A program made the position numbers and the translations under genes. From Podocnemis expansa (Eukaryota > Chordata > Testudines > Podocnemididae): 64,000 nucleotides of DNA. Shown in pieces: positions 45,136-57,896 of this stretch. The DNA lies in assembly GCA_007922195.1 (NCBI GenBank), contig ML682005.1, positions 31,519,672-31,583,671 of the forward strand. Reading direction: 5' to 3'. The notes under the pieces were generated by a model. It did no database searches, was not told where the DNA came from, and saw only the letters and a program-made list of their open reading frames with translations. Positions within the stretch are counted from its first letter, which is position 1; every line of letters begins with the position of its first letter.

Positions 45136-48100
45136 GAAAGCCACCAAATCAAGGGTCTTACTTTATGGGACAATTTGGCAAATCATGGTAGCAACAAATT
45201 ATATTTATTTTATTTAAGTCCAGTATTTATAGTTGTTTAATGGTGAAGTAGGGGCATGTTTCAAAAGGCATTATCATTGGATTGCTTCCCTTCTTTCTTA
45301 AGTATGGCTATGAAGAGCAGACATCGCATAACATTACCAAAACTATATCCCAAAACACACAAAGATTATGAAGGCAAGAGAGGAACATAACAGAAAGAAA
45401 AATGCATATTCACACAAAGTACCAGAAAATATTGACAAGTCTTATCTAAAACTAGTGTCAGATGCACTAATAGGTTGCTGTGATGATTTGTATTATTCTA
45501 ACATGCCCTTTTCAGATTCTTTGAAGATGACCCAGTTCTATTTCTCCAATCTTTCTTTTAATTTCAGGAAAGGAAAATTTCAGTTAAGACACCAAACAAG
45601 ATTCTCAGGTGAAAATTGTCATGGGTTCATTGAAATCAATGGATCTATGGCAAGTTAACCATTGTTCTGATTCTGCCTCTCTAACTCTAGACTGTTCAGG
45701 ATGCCTAGGCTGTCTACCTGTTCAGTCTTACCATCTGACTCTAGCAAATCAAAGCAAGCAGAAGCTCCTTCCATGTAATCTTCCAACTCCAAAATGAACA
45801 TTAAAACCATAAGATTCCAGCATTTTTGCATGTTGCTATGGAGATAAATTCATACTCCAGAGAACTTGATTGGAATACTCCTACAATACATCATATTGTT
45901 ATAAACCATTAAAGGGACTCAGCATAAAGTTCTATCAGGTGTTCACCAATAGTATTCTTCTGTTGTTTCTTTCATATACCTCTCCTACTCATATAATATT
46001 TCCAGTTAGAATAAAACTGATGATTTCTCACAGTAAAACCACTGAGTCTGTACTAAATTCATTTCTTTCTTAGACTTGGGTCATTATTGTGGCCATGTGA
46101 CACAGTGTCAGTCACCTACACCTATTCATCACTTGCTGCACTTTGCAAGGCTCTCCACAGGGACCAAATTGAGGAGATAATTGATTAAGGACTGGATGTT
46201 TAAACAATTAATAAGGTGATTCAGATCACTAGCTGGAGACAGTTAAAAGGAGACGGGCAGGCCAGAGAAGCTTGATGTTAGGCAGGAGAGATTCTGATAG
46301 CTGGTGTTAGGGGGAAGAAGGTAAAAAGTCTTCTGCTGGAACAAGTGACACATGGCCTTGCATTTGCTGTGGGAGGGTATGTGAGGACTGTGCAAAAGTG
46401 AGTGCAAAGGAAAAGCTCTCTGTCCTATTACAGTCTGGGATAAATGAGTTCAGTTCTACACATATATTCATAAAGATATAAGATCAAGCTTTCCTTTCCT
46501 TTCATTTTACAGTTGCATATTAGGTTTATTAAGGAAATAAGAAATATGTTCCATACACAAAATAAAGCAGAAGCTAGCTTCAAACCATTTATCTGTAACT
46601 GTTCAGAAATTCCTTCTCTAACATCAGGGATTTCAGAGGTCATGACTAGGAAAGATAGTGTACATATCTGCAGTGCTCGTAATTACTCTATTTTTTACAG
46701 AGCTGTATTCTCTTGACTCCTTTAGTGTGACTGAGCCATCTGGATGGGATATGTTTTATTATTTCTTAGGGACTGTGCTAACAAGGCTCATTTTTTGTGG
46801 CTTTTGGGACTATAAATGTATTGTTATGGTAGTTTAGTGAGATTCTCCACAGGTCTGATCTCTCTGTCTCAAAGTGAATGCAAATTTATGGGGAATAGTA
46901 TAGAAAGCCTGCAGACATAATGTGCTTTTTGATATAATCTGCATATAATGCATCATGATTCATAACTCTCACTAAAAGGCTTATAAATTCGAACAACCAA
47001 AAACCCTTCATTGGGGAGGAGGGAACTTTTGATGTCCCTCCCCTCAATGCACACACATCTATCCTGCATGCAAATTTCAAGGGCAAGGGGAAGCTGACTG
47101 GGAACTGTTGGGGAGGATTGTTGATGGGTAAGACACGAAGTAAGTGGTAGGAGGCAGAACTAAAATGGGTCTGTGTTTTAACTCATTACCTGTATACTTA
47201 GTTTACACATAAAGCTTCTCTGGCACTTGTGTAAAAATGGGACTTTGTCTTGATGTTCACATTCAGAATTTTTCATCATTTCCCAATGTTGATTAACATA
47301 TATTGTTGTGCAGTGTTGTTTTCCTGCTAGTCATCATCTCAGAGAGGGCTTATGGGTCAGTTATGCATACCTATCTAGCTTCGCAAAGTGCTTTTCAAAA
47401 GCCATTGTTTAAAGGAGAGATATTCTAACGCATCCCTCCTGAATTCTTGTTTGCCTTCTTAGTTGTATTTACAGTCCAGTAAGTTTCACAGCTGCATGCT
47501 GAAGCCCAGAATGCTGCAGCTGAGAACACGTTGAATGTCGAAAAGGCTGCCCTTATTTAAATCTAAATGTCACACAGTCTTTTTTCTCTTTCTTTTTTTT
47601 TGCGGGGTGTAGTGGGGGGGGGGATAACTGAAGATTGCTCCCTAATGCCTCTTTTTCTCTTACCCACTTGCAAGCTACGGTCAATGCCAGCTCATGAAAA
47701 CAGATACTATTCATTCCTCTTACCTATCATTGTTATTGTACATTACCAAAAGCTCCTTTCCCACCCCTTGTAGAAAATGTTTCTTCCTGATGTTATGAAA
47801 TATACCTGTCATCCTAGGCCATATTTATTATTTCTGCTAAGCCTGATGACAGACCATCACTGATAGCTAAGGTTAAGATGTAGTCATGGTTATTTTTAAT
47901 AAAGTAATGAACAGGTTGTGGGCAATAAACAAAAATTCACAGTCTATGACCTTTTGAAGACTCTTACTATAAACACCCCTGTCTAAATCTTAGAGGAGCA
48001 GCCCAGGGGACCACTGCTCTGGGGGCTTCAGGGGCCAAAAGCTGGCACCTGCTCTGACAGTGGGTGCTGACTATCCTTGCCTGTTTGTTGATCTGAGGCC

Positions 48101-49064
48101 CCTGGGGTCAGCTATCCGATGGAAGCTGGGACCATTGCTCTGTCTGATCCACAGGGCCAGCCACACAAATAGTGGCCAGTCAGTTACCCCCAGGTTCACT
48201 ACAGCAGCAGCAGCCTGCACGACTGACCTCAAGGCTAGCTGTTCAGGTGGCCCTGAGGGTAGTCTCACTGGTTGCTGCAACTGTGGAAATGATGGAGGCC
48301 ATGGAATCCATGGCTTCTACAACTTCTGTGACAGCCTTTCAGTTTTACTGATAGTCATACTTTCCTCAGGAAAATGATCACACATGGACCAACTGAGACA
48401 CATCAATAGGTTTATCTTGCCTTATTGTTAATGCATGTGAACATTATATAGTGAGCTACAGTACTAACGCTTCCCCCCGCACCCTTTGCACTTTCTCATT
48501 AACTTTGGACCTATACACATCCAGTCAAAATTTGAAAAAGTGTTCCTTCATAAGAAGAGAACTGAGTTTTCTGTGAGCCATAATATTTGTTCCAAATTTA
48601 TTCTGTAGACTATCCCCTTTCATTTCCCTCCACAACTAGGAAGAATAATTCAAAAGATCAAAAGGAAAAATGTGTTGGTTGTTTTCATCATTCCAAAATG
48701 GTTATGAAGGAAATATGTAGTAAAATTATTAGATGATCATTCCCTTGTCCAATCTGACAGGATCTTCCATCTCAGGGTCTGGTTCCACATGAAATGGTTT
48801 GAACCTGACAAATGACTGCTCAACAATGTCTTCACTAAAATAGGGTGTTTGACACTAATGTAATATATGCATTCCTAATATAAAGAGTCCTTTCAGCTCA
48901 AAATCAAAGCAAAAAAATTACAGAAAAAGGACTGATTAATTTGGCTGCTTTGTGTCACTAGGAAAACCCAAAATAAGTTTATAGCTAGTTTAATCAGGAA
49001 GTTAGGGATTCTCCAGTATTTACAGGAAGAAAATCAGGATCCAAATGTCTCTGACTGGGAGGAT
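45136..49064. other. Intronic sequence, mostly unassigned
   Basis: 46095-46420 has an LTR-like look (TGTGACACAG start, GTTAAAAGG, GC-richer) without matching end. 48000-48300 is a GC-richer patch with no family. No exon-like segment with splice sites noticed. Confidence 0.35.
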
Positions 49065-50440
49065 AGATTAACAGATTTCAAGGGCAGAAGAGATCATTAT
49101 AATAATTTACTCTGACATCCTCTGTAATACAGACCATAGAACTTCACTTACATAGTTCTTAGAGCACATCTTGGGGGGGGGGAGGGGGATCTATCTATCT
49201 TCTAAAATTTCCAGTAATGGAAATGCTGCCACAGTCCTTTTAAGTTTTTTTTTCCAATGGTTAGTTACCCTAATTGTTAAAAACACATGATCTGCCATAT
49301 TGGAGCAGACCATCTTGTCCAATATCCTTTCTTTGACAGTGGCCTAGACTGCAGGGAAGGTGTACAGAACAAGGTAATTACAGAGTGATCCACTTGTTTA
49401 TAACTCCTGCCTCCTAGTAGTCAGAGCTTTAGGGTCTCCTGGAGCATGAGAGTGCATCCCTGTCATTATTAACAGCCATTGATGGATGTATCCTCCATGA
49501 ACTTATAGTTATTTTTTTAAAAACTCAGATATGTATTTGGCCATTAAAACATCCCATGGTAAAGAGTTCCACATGTTAGTTGTGTTGTGTAGGAAAAAAT
49601 ACTCTTTTTTAATTAAACTTGCTATCTGTTAATTTTGTTGCATAACTCCTGGTTTATGTATTATGGGAAAAGGTAATTAATACTTTTATTTACTTTTTCT
49701 ACAACATTCATGGCTTTATAGACCTCTCATATTTACCACTATTTGTTTTTTAGCCCTCAAGCTAAGCAACCTTAATCTCCTTCATCTGTTCTCACAAGGG
49801 AGCTCTTATATATCCTTGATCATCTTTCTTGCCCTTCTCTGAAACTTTTTAGTTCTACTGTATTCTTTTTGAGATGGGGGTGACTGGAAATGGACATAGT
49901 GTTCAAGGGGTGGGCACACCATGCATTTATATAATGGCATTATGATACTTTGCCACGTTTCTCCCATTTCGTACTAGTTCCTAACATACTAATAGTCATT
50001 TTTGACCAACGCTGTACATTGTAGAAGTTTTCAGAGAAGTAACTATAGTACTTACGATCTTCTTGACTGGTAGAAACTAATTGAGAACCCACCATTTTAT
50101 CTGAATAGTTGATTCTTTTTTCCCCCAATATGTATTACTTTGCTCTTATCAACACTGAATTTCAGCTGTCATTTTCTTTCCCACTTGCGCAGCGCAAGGT
50201 CCCTCTGTAATTCTTTGCAGTCTGCTTATGACTTACTTATCTTGAATAAGTTTGTGTTGTATGCAAATTTTGCCACTTCCTTTACCCACATTATTAATGA
50301 GTATGGTAAACAGCACAGGTCCAAGTATAGATTCTTAGGAGCCCTTGTTATTTGCTCTCTCCATTCTGTAAATTGGTCACTTATTCCTACTTTTGTTTCC
50401 TATTTTTTAACCAGTTATTGATCCATGAAAAGACCTTCCC
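49065..50440 (-). mobile_element. Old CR1-group LINE, RT C-terminus and 3' end
   Basis: The 3' end at 49065-49150 reads AGGGCAGAAGAGATCATTAT and TGTAATACAGACCATAGAAC in CR1 3'-end style. Upstream on the minus strand, 49790-49960 and 50140-50330 parallel the CR1 regions KLERVQ...ARKMIKGL and the FADDTKL-to-DKCK stretch. It contains many stops and frameshifts and is much older than the 41-45 kb copy. Confidence 0.65.
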
Positions 50441-50561
50441 TTTTACCCTATGGCTGTTTAGTTTTCTGTACTAGCCTGAAATTGCCAGGATCTCCCCTGG
50501 AATCTCCTGCTTCTATATCTAGGTACTACATTTCCCTCATTGCCCAGACTGTGGCCTAGAG

Positions 50562-50749
50562 CAGTGGTTTTCAAACCACAGGCTGGCAACCAGTACTGGG
50601 TCAGAGACCCTCAAGTACTGAGTCCTGGTACCCCCTGCTGCCGTCACCAGAAGACTGGAGTGCATTTCTAAAAGATGTAATTGTTGGGTCATGGCATAAT
50701 TTTTTTTTTTTTTTAACTGGGTCCTAAGAAAAAGGTTTGAAAACCACTC
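50562..50749. mobile_element. 188 bp hAT-Charlie MITE
   Basis: CAGTGGTTTTCAAACC at the left and, inward from the right, AGTGGTTTTCAAACC are close inverted ends. Flanks GCCTAGAG and ATCTAGAG match at six of eight positions. A T16 tract lies at about 50699-50714. Non-coding. Confidence 0.83.
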
Positions 50750-50751
50750 AT

Positions 50752-52000
50752 CTAGAGAGGACTACTGATGTTCAGCTGACTATCCACCAGGACCCTAAAT
50801 CTTTTTAAACTGTGCTTCCAGGATAGGGTCCCCCATGATACAGCGTGCCCTGTATTCTTTATTTCTAAATGTATACAGTTGCATTTAGCTGTATTAAGAT
50901 GCATATTGTTCGCTATCGCCCAGCTTATGCAGAAATTCAGATCACCCTGTATCAGTGACCTGTTCTCTTTATTATTTACCATTCCTTCCATTTTTATGTA
51001 TCTGCAAAATTTATCAGTGATGATTTTGTATTGTTCCAGGTTATTAACCAATTTGTTAAAGAGCATAGGAACAAGAGCTGATGCTTGTAGGATTCTACTA
51101 GAGACACACCTGCTCAGTGATGATTCCCCATTTGCAATTAGGCTTTGAGGCCTATCAGCTAGCCGGGTTTTGAACCATTTAATGTGTCGCATGATAATTT
51201 TATATCATTTTGTAAAGTAGAATGTCATACAACCAAGTCAAATGCCTTACATGATTCAAAGTGTATTTCAACATTGTGATTACTTGTATCAATCAAACTT
51301 CTGATGTCATGAAAAAAAAAGTTAATTTGACAGGATCTGTTTTACAAAAAATCGTGTTATCTGGCATTACTTACATTATATTCCTTTAAGTCTTTATTAA
51401 CTGAGCCGGGTATCAACCATTCCATTCTCTTATTTAGGACTGATGTCACTGACAGGCCTATAATTATTAAGCTGATCAATGTTATGCCTTTTAAATATTG
51501 GCATATCATTAGCTTTCTTCCAGTCTACTGGAACTTCCCCAGAGTTACATGACTTACTGAAAATCACCATTAAAATTCCAGTGAGCCCCTTTGCCAGCTC
51601 TTTTAAAACTCTTGAGTGAAAGTTATCCAGACCTATATGTTTAATAATGTAGCTGATATTTAATATTCTCCTGAGATACTATTGGAATAGAAAGAGTGTC
51701 TTCATTGTCATTATACAACTACATCATCTGGCTTTTCACCAAATTCAGAATAGCAGACTTATTTTACTATTTTACCTTTCGGGCACTAACCTTAATTCTA
51801 CCATTTCCATCTAGTAGAGGGACCGACACCACTGTCAGGGTAATTTTTGCTCTTAATATACTTAAAACACTCCCCCTCACTGTCTGTAGATTTCTCTTAC
51901 ATCTATTTGCTTTCCTTACTGATTTTCTAAATGTTCTAGCTTTTGTTTTATATTCATTAATTTTCTCTCTTTCTCTCTTGTCCAGCTAGGGTGCTTGTCA
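50752..52000 (-). mobile_element. Old CR1/L3-group LINE, reverse-transcriptase part
   Basis: The minus frame 51192-50752 reads RHIKWFKTRLADRPQSLI, LFNKLVNNLEQ and LNFCISWAIANNMHLNTAKC. These are the RT regions equivalent to NWL..RPQ, LGPLLFN..INDLEQG and WA..N.M.FN..KC. 52000-51200 holds earlier RT blocks in decayed form. It differs in sequence from the copy on its 3' side, so the two are separate insertions. Confidence 0.65.
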
Positions 52001-52329
52001 CATAGAGGAAAATGGAAGCATCTGGAATCTCTGTAAAAACTCTCATGAAGCAATATGCCAGTTTTAAAGCAATTTTTACTCAGAATCTCTCTCACACATG
52101 GCAGGTGCAAAGTAACATTCCATATATTTAGCTGTAGCTCCATTTCAAGGCCTCTATGACATGGTGGATATAATTCACTTCACCTTTGAATGTGTATTTA
52201 AGGCTCTGCATGATGTGTTTGACAATTTGTATGTTTTCACCCCAGCTGCACAATGGGGAGTCCTTGATTTTTCAGTTCTACATTAGGTAGCTGCATGTTT
52301 TACTTGTACACTGCTCAACATGGCCCATA

Positions 52330-53075
52330 GCCTGCATGGCAAGTCAAAACCATGCCAGTGGTTTGTTGGGACTGTAAAACTGTGTCAATGTGGAATGATA
52401 GATGGGGTCCAGACATCACTGTTCCCTGGTCAGATACAGAGACATAAGGTGGACATGTGTGGTTTTTGCAGTTTCAGGCATTGTTGAGGCATGCTATCCA
52501 TAACCTGCCAGATGGGAAGCTCTGGGTAGTCTTCGGTTCATTCAAGTTCTCATGCTGAGGCTATATCTTGACAGATAGTTGGAGGTTCAATGTTTGCTAA
52601 AACAGAAATCCACAGTAGAAGCATTGATTTTAAACTTCCACTGTTAAGTCACATGGTCTGATGCAACTGCCTATCCACAGGTGAAGTATGGCACCTTCTT
52701 GCCCATACTGGTGCATAGCACTAATCAACTTCATGTACCAGGGACAAGGCTGATGTTTTTAGTGCTAGGACAGTTCATCCCAGCTGGTTCTTGCTAACTT
52801 TTGCATAACGATGGTGTGAGTCTTTAGAGGCTACCTTTTTGAGGTGGTTGAGAAAGGTCAGTGTATAATCAAAAATGACTCTGAGATGTGTTGGCTTTGG
52901 TTAGTCAGCCCACAGTTCCACTTCAAAATTTGATGGTTAGATTGTTTTGTGAGAGATTGTTGTCAGGGTGGAAAGTAGAGACTATGTTTTGCTTAGATTT
53001 AGTCTCAGCTGCCACTTTTGGTCTGCCATAATGTTAAAGTCAGATGTAAGGGTCACTTCTAGTTCTTTGATTTGT
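52330..53075 (-). mobile_element. Non-LTR retroelement, RT C-terminal fragment of another clade
   Basis: In several decayed minus frames: KVAAETKSKQNIVSTFHPDN, HL.K (QPPQKGSL), a QEPAG*TVLALKTSALSLV stretch, then CYAPVWARRCH and ANIEPPTICQDIA. This order (WQLRLN..KT..S.FHL; LGV..D.tL....HL; LRT..LALV.S.AEYC.PVW; GI.PP) is the C-terminal RT region of jockey/I-like LINEs, distinct from CR1. The clade is not settled by eye. Confidence 0.6.
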
Positions 53076-54601
53076 GTCAAACCAACCCAAAACAAAATAT
53101 TTCATTTCAGTTTTCCTAATGGAAAAACAAATATTTCCCCCATAGAAGCTTTTGACATTGCAGAAACTGCCTTCTCTGTCCTAAAAATTTCCCACATTCC
53201 AATGGAAAATTCCAGACTGAGTGTAATAGGAAATAATGACATCCAAAAAAGTTGATATTGTTCCTTTTAAATTAAACAGTACTGTTCAGAAGAAATCATT
53301 TTTACTGAGTAGAGGATGTCTGGTTATAGAAAATTACTGTGGCATCTGATTGCCAAAATCTATTATGGAACTTTATAAATTCATACCTTGATGGTTAAAA
53401 AAAATCAAAACAAAAACTACTAGAAGTCTGCTTGTAAATGTAATAAAACTATGCTAATATGTAAGAAGTGCAACTACTGTGACTCCTCCCTGTCCTTCCC
53501 ACAAAGATCATTAGTTCTTATTTTTATTCATTTAGCTGAATTCATTGACTTGCAAAGATGGCAAAATCATACATGTCAGTATAGCTAAAGATCTTGTGAT
53601 AAACTTAATATATTCATTTTATAGATGGGTAAATGGAAGCACAATCTTAGAAAGACAGCACCCCTGGAATGACAGCTGTTTAGCCACACAGAGCAATACT
53701 TAACAAATTAGGACAGAAAACAGAGTTAAATGCCACATCCTTTTGAAACTGGAGGATGTATTTAGGTAGAGAGAAAGTAAGTACCTAATCATAATAAAAA
53801 GACATCTAAAAAAAATAGAAAGAGGTCATTGGTTTTGATGTTTTCTGTAATGCTGAGCTTTCTGTAACTTGTTAGTAAAATGAAAGACTTAATCAGATGT
53901 CCAAAGACTATAGGAATAAACTATACCTGTTAGAGCTACAATGTAGCTACTCTGCTGTGAGCATATTGAATGTGGCCTCCTTAAACAAAGTCATCTGTGT
54001 CATCTCATTATTACCTTTATTCTGTAGCTTTTCAGTACAGATATAGAAAGTAAAAATAAGTGAAAATTCTGGCCTGTTTTGCTACAAACAAGTTTTACTT
54101 CTCAGAAAACAAATGATGAAAGTTGCAATAAATATTTCATCTTTAAAAGATGAAAAATTAAAACCATCCCTTAGTGACATCTTGGCTTCAGTCCCTTGAT
54201 CAGAAGAATTCACTGGAAAACAAGATGAAACTCAGACACTGAAGCAATTATTAAAGGAAATGAACATGATAAAAGATAGTTGAGAAAGTCCAAAGAGTTG
54301 TCACTTAAAGGAGAAAAATGAATGTCTGTTTTGGAGTCCTTCATGAATAAGTTATAAGTGTGTTAATGTCTCATGTTTCAGATAAATAAGACTGAGCTGA
54401 GACCGTGATTTGATGGCAGACTTTATAAACTGATCACAATAGAAATAGGACAATGTAGCAAATTAAGTACAAGGCATTTCCTGATGATGAAATGGCTGGC
54501 TAGCTGAAAGTGATGTGTACCATTAATTCCAGTCAGTCATTATAACCATAGAAATGCCATGAACTATGATTATTGCTATTAACATTTCAGAAAGAGAAGA
54601 A
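53076..54601. other. Intronic sequence; possible MIR-like fragment at about 53600-53660
   Basis: ATTTTATAGATGGGTAAATG near 53617 is reminiscent of antisense MIR. Otherwise AT-rich and featureless. Confidence 0.35.
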
Positions 54602-54755
54602 ACAATGAGAGTTCTGTGGCACTTTAAAGACTAACAGATTTCTTTGGGCTGGAGCCCACAAAAGCTTATACCCAAAGAAATCTGTTAGTCTTTAAGGTGC
54701 CATAGGACTCTCATTCTTTTTGCTGTATACAGACTAACATGGCTACTCCTCTAGC
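54602..54755. repeat. Penelope-like palindrome, 45 bp arms
   Basis: 54604-54648 and 54671-54715 are inverted repeats with three mismatches, spaced by 22 bp that include GGAGCCCACAAAAGCTTATA. That is the right half of stem II, ACAAAAGC in place of CGAAAGC, and the following segment. Beyond the right arm the usual TGTATACAGACTAACATGGC end follows. The CTGANGA box and 5' half of stem II are lost, so this is an end-to-end fusion of two fragments. Confidence 0.78.
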
Positions 54756-54809
54756 AAAAGAAGAGTTTTTTTCTTCCTCGCCCCCCCAGCACCTTTTGCT
54801 ATAATATGA

Positions 54810-54887
54810 TTAGCAGTCTGTGTCGCAGTGAACTACTGTATATGCTGGTTAGCAGTATGTGTCGCAGTGAACTACTGTATATGCTGA
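54810..54887. repeat. Tandem duplication, 2 x 39 bp
   Basis: The unit starts TTAGCAGTCTGTGTCGCAGT (54810) and again TTAGCAGTATGTGTCGCAGT (54849). The remainder of each unit is the same apart from the last base. Confidence 0.93.
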
Positions 54888-55129
54888 TCTTAGTCTGACA
54901 AGAATCACCATTGAAAGGAATATGATATCTGGAACTGTAATAAAGTATACAGTCCTTCAGCATTTACCAGTCTTCTCACTACACTTACCAGTCACACTGT
55001 AATGGTACAGTTCATGGTATATTCTTTAGCTGTACTTGAACTCAAGCCTGTATTTAGCAAAACATTAGCAGAACCTCAGCTTTAAACTTTTGCATAATCC
55101 TAGGGTAATCAATAGGACTATGTGCAATC

Positions 55130-55152
55130 TTTTTTTTTTTTTTTTTTTTTGC
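55130..55152. repeat. Poly(T) tract, about 20 bp
   Basis: An uninterrupted T run followed by GCTGG. It could be the tail of a minus-strand retroposed sequence, but none is recognised next to it. Confidence 0.85.
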
Positions 55153-55227
55153 TGGTTCAAGGTCTCAGATACCAAGATTACATGTCATTTTTAATTACTA
55201 TAGATAAGTAAATTAGATACTCTTGAG

Positions 55228-57515
55228 TAATGATAGGCAACCTATGCTAGTCAGTGGGCCATTGACTTCCTCCTTTTATTGCAATAGGTCTCAAGATTGA
55301 AATCAGGCATGTACACCAACGATGACCTCACAAATTCATACAAATACATTTAATACAGGCTGGATATTTCATAACAAGTTATTAAGATGATTATTATTTC
55401 ACACATTAAGAGAATTGTCATCAACTTCAAATAGTAAAGAAAAAGAAGTATTTATTCATGCTTTCCTTATAACATATCATACACAATGATGTGACATCTG
55501 GTTGTATCTGTCCTTCACAAACTGTTTTCAAATTCAGAGTCAGTGATGTGCAGCCGCATCACAATTCTTCACTGAGGTTTCCATCCATTAGTCTGTTGTA
55601 CTTCTTGCATTTGATGTGTCCCATAGCAAAAAATGTCTGTTCATATGTATTTGTTGAACCAAAGATTGACAATTCTTTGCAATGTAATGCCATAGAACTT
55701 GCCCAGGGATATTCTTCCAAAGTTCTTGTATATCTTCCCTCTTCAGCTGGTTAATCTTGTCTTCATCCAGGACACACGTGAGAAGTAATTCCTCCTCAAA
55801 CTTTCTTTTATCAACCCCAAACCTTTGACATAGTGTGGCAAGTTGGCTCGAATGAAATTCAAATGGATTTGGTAGCAACAAGAAGAGCTTCAGATCACTC
55901 AGAGAAGCTGTTCTCAAAATGCTCTGCCCATATAGGCAGCATTTCCATGTGAACTGGTGTATCATATTCTTCATTTCCTTGATCAGAGAGTTTGTCAAGC
56001 ATTTTTTTCAAATTAGTGAGTGAAGTCATGTGATGTTAACTTAGTGGATATCAACTGCAGCTGTAGCATGAATTTTCTGACACTAATAATTAATGTAGGC
56101 CCTGAACAAGGGCTGATTTCTCCTCCCCCTTCCCCTCTGTGCAGTTACTCATTTAACAGGTTCAGGTGACCAGTGATGTCAAAAGGACACACCAAAAATC
56201 CAATTTCTACTAACTCTGGGCACATTTGAGATATCTGAGGAAGAAATTGCTTGATAGTAAGTAGAAATGCCAGGAAGCTGTCTAGTACTTTATCATGGCT
56301 TAGCCAGCACACTTTGGTGTGCATGACGAGATCTCTACAGTGTTTTAATTTGGTCCAAAAGTTCCACAGACTGACAGTGATTGAGAAGGTAAGAGCATAT
56401 GAAACTGACAATCCTATCACTTTGTACATTACAGCTTTCAATCCATCGCCCTTTCCATGTTTAGCATTGAACACTTGTTGGTATGATATGCAGTGCACAC
56501 CAAATATGTCAAGTACACAAGCTTTTAACAAATCCAAAAACCCATGGTGTGTAACTGAGATAATTTCTTCCCAAACATAACCCAATCTCCTTGGAAAAAA
56601 AATACTAAATGCCTTGGAAAAAACTGAGCACTTTATTCAAAATTCTTTGATCATGTTTAGATAACTGTCAACACAACGAACCCCGATGAAGACCTGAGCA
56701 ACATCGTTAATGTCTTTGAATTCATCAAATACTACCCTGATGGCCTTGCTTGAACATATAATTCTAAAAAGCTGCTTTTCTAGGTCAGCAGCTTCGTTGT
56801 TCTCTCTGCAATTCATAATATGCCTGCTGAGTTGCAGACATCTAACACGACCAATAATTTCTTCTTGGTTTTTCAATCCATCAAATGTAACACCTGAGGA
56901 TTCAATAAAACATTGTTTTACTAATTCACCATTTAAGAATGGCTTTTCATTTTTTGCAAGTAACCAAATATGAAAAATAGACAAAGTCATCGCATCATTC
57001 TCATTTAATGTTTATCTATGTACCTGCTTCTGTGTTTTCTTTGGCTTCTTTCAGATTTGAAAGTTCTTGAGCACATTGGGGAGAATCTACCAGGAAGTTT
57101 CCTAGATGAGAGAAATGGAGTGTTACATAATGTCTCTGAACATAGTATTTTTTTGGGAACTCATGTCACTTCATTTCAAATTAAGCAAAATTGCTTCCCT
57201 TTATCTTCAATAACACAATAAGCCAGCTCCCATTTCTTTTTTACCGTTCTGCCCTTGTCACCTATTTTCCTCTTTTTGGCTACAACCAATTTGGATACAT
57301 CATCTTCTGTAACTTTTGATTTTGCACTTGATTCTCCTACCACACCATTTAAACAGGAAGTGATCCATGATAAAATTAAGGGCAAATTACTGGCAAACAT
57401 GCTATAGGTAAGCCCACCACTTACAACCACCAGCAGTACCACACTGCCGTGCTTAGTAGATTGATCTTGGAAACTTATCTCATGTGATGTTGCCATATTT
57501 AAAAACAAATGTTGT
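55228..57515 (-). mobile_element. Second hAT-Charlie transposon, GTF2IRD2-like transposase lineage
   Basis: The left edge GTAATGATAGGCAACCTATG resembles a hAT terminus (CAGTGATGGGCAACC type). The minus-strand coding remnants run to about 57510. The right terminus is not identifiable. It is a different lineage from the element at 9262-12283. Confidence 0.7.
55540..57508 (-). pseudogene. Decayed hAT transposase, GTF2IRD2/EPM2AIP1-like
   Basis: In order on the minus strand: 57290-57176 has AKKRKIGDKGRTVKKKWELA followed by CVIEDKGKQFCLI, the BED-finger-like N-terminus of GTF2IRD2-type hAT proteins. 56990-56637 has HIWLLAKNEKPFLNGELVKQ and DEFKDINDVAQVFIGVRCVD, the catalytic DESTD-like region with Ser-Thr replaced. 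56585-56145 has a VCWLSHDKVLDSFL-like block (normally RWLS.GKVL.R). 55998-55588 leads to the C-terminal dimerisation region (KKYNRLMDGNLSEE, near 55560). Frames are interrupted between blocks, so it is not functional. Confidence 0.78.
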
Positions 57516-57896
57516 AAATACTATGTGTGTGACTTCAATTACATTAAGGAATTTAGTTAATCAAAATTATCAGCAGATTATATAATTAATATTAATTACA
57601 AAATTACTGTAAATCTTGAGTGGGAGAGTTTGCTCAAAACTCTTTCTAGGTTTGTCAGCTTTGAACTCAAGGAATTTGTTTTAACCTATCAAGTCCTAAA
57701 TAGCTGGGTTTACAATCCTTCTGATCACCTGAGGCTTTGGATAAATGGTGTGGCAATGGAATGGTTCACTCTAAACTGCTAGTGTAGGCAAAATCAACTT
57801 TAGAATATGCTAATGTCATCAGATTGAAGTCTAGTGTCCCCCACTAGGCTTCAGCTTGGCCAGATTGGCCCATGCTTAAGTCCAAACTAATATATA
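57516..57896. other. AT-rich sequence beyond the hAT transposase
   Basis: May contain the missing right end of the element; nothing diagnostic is visible. Confidence 0.4.

Noticed and set aside
44629..45240. 203-codon plus-strand frame
   Set aside because: Antisense shadow of CR1 ORF1.
46095..46420. LTR-like segment
   Set aside because: Has a TG start and promoter-like words, but no matching CA end or duplication could be located.
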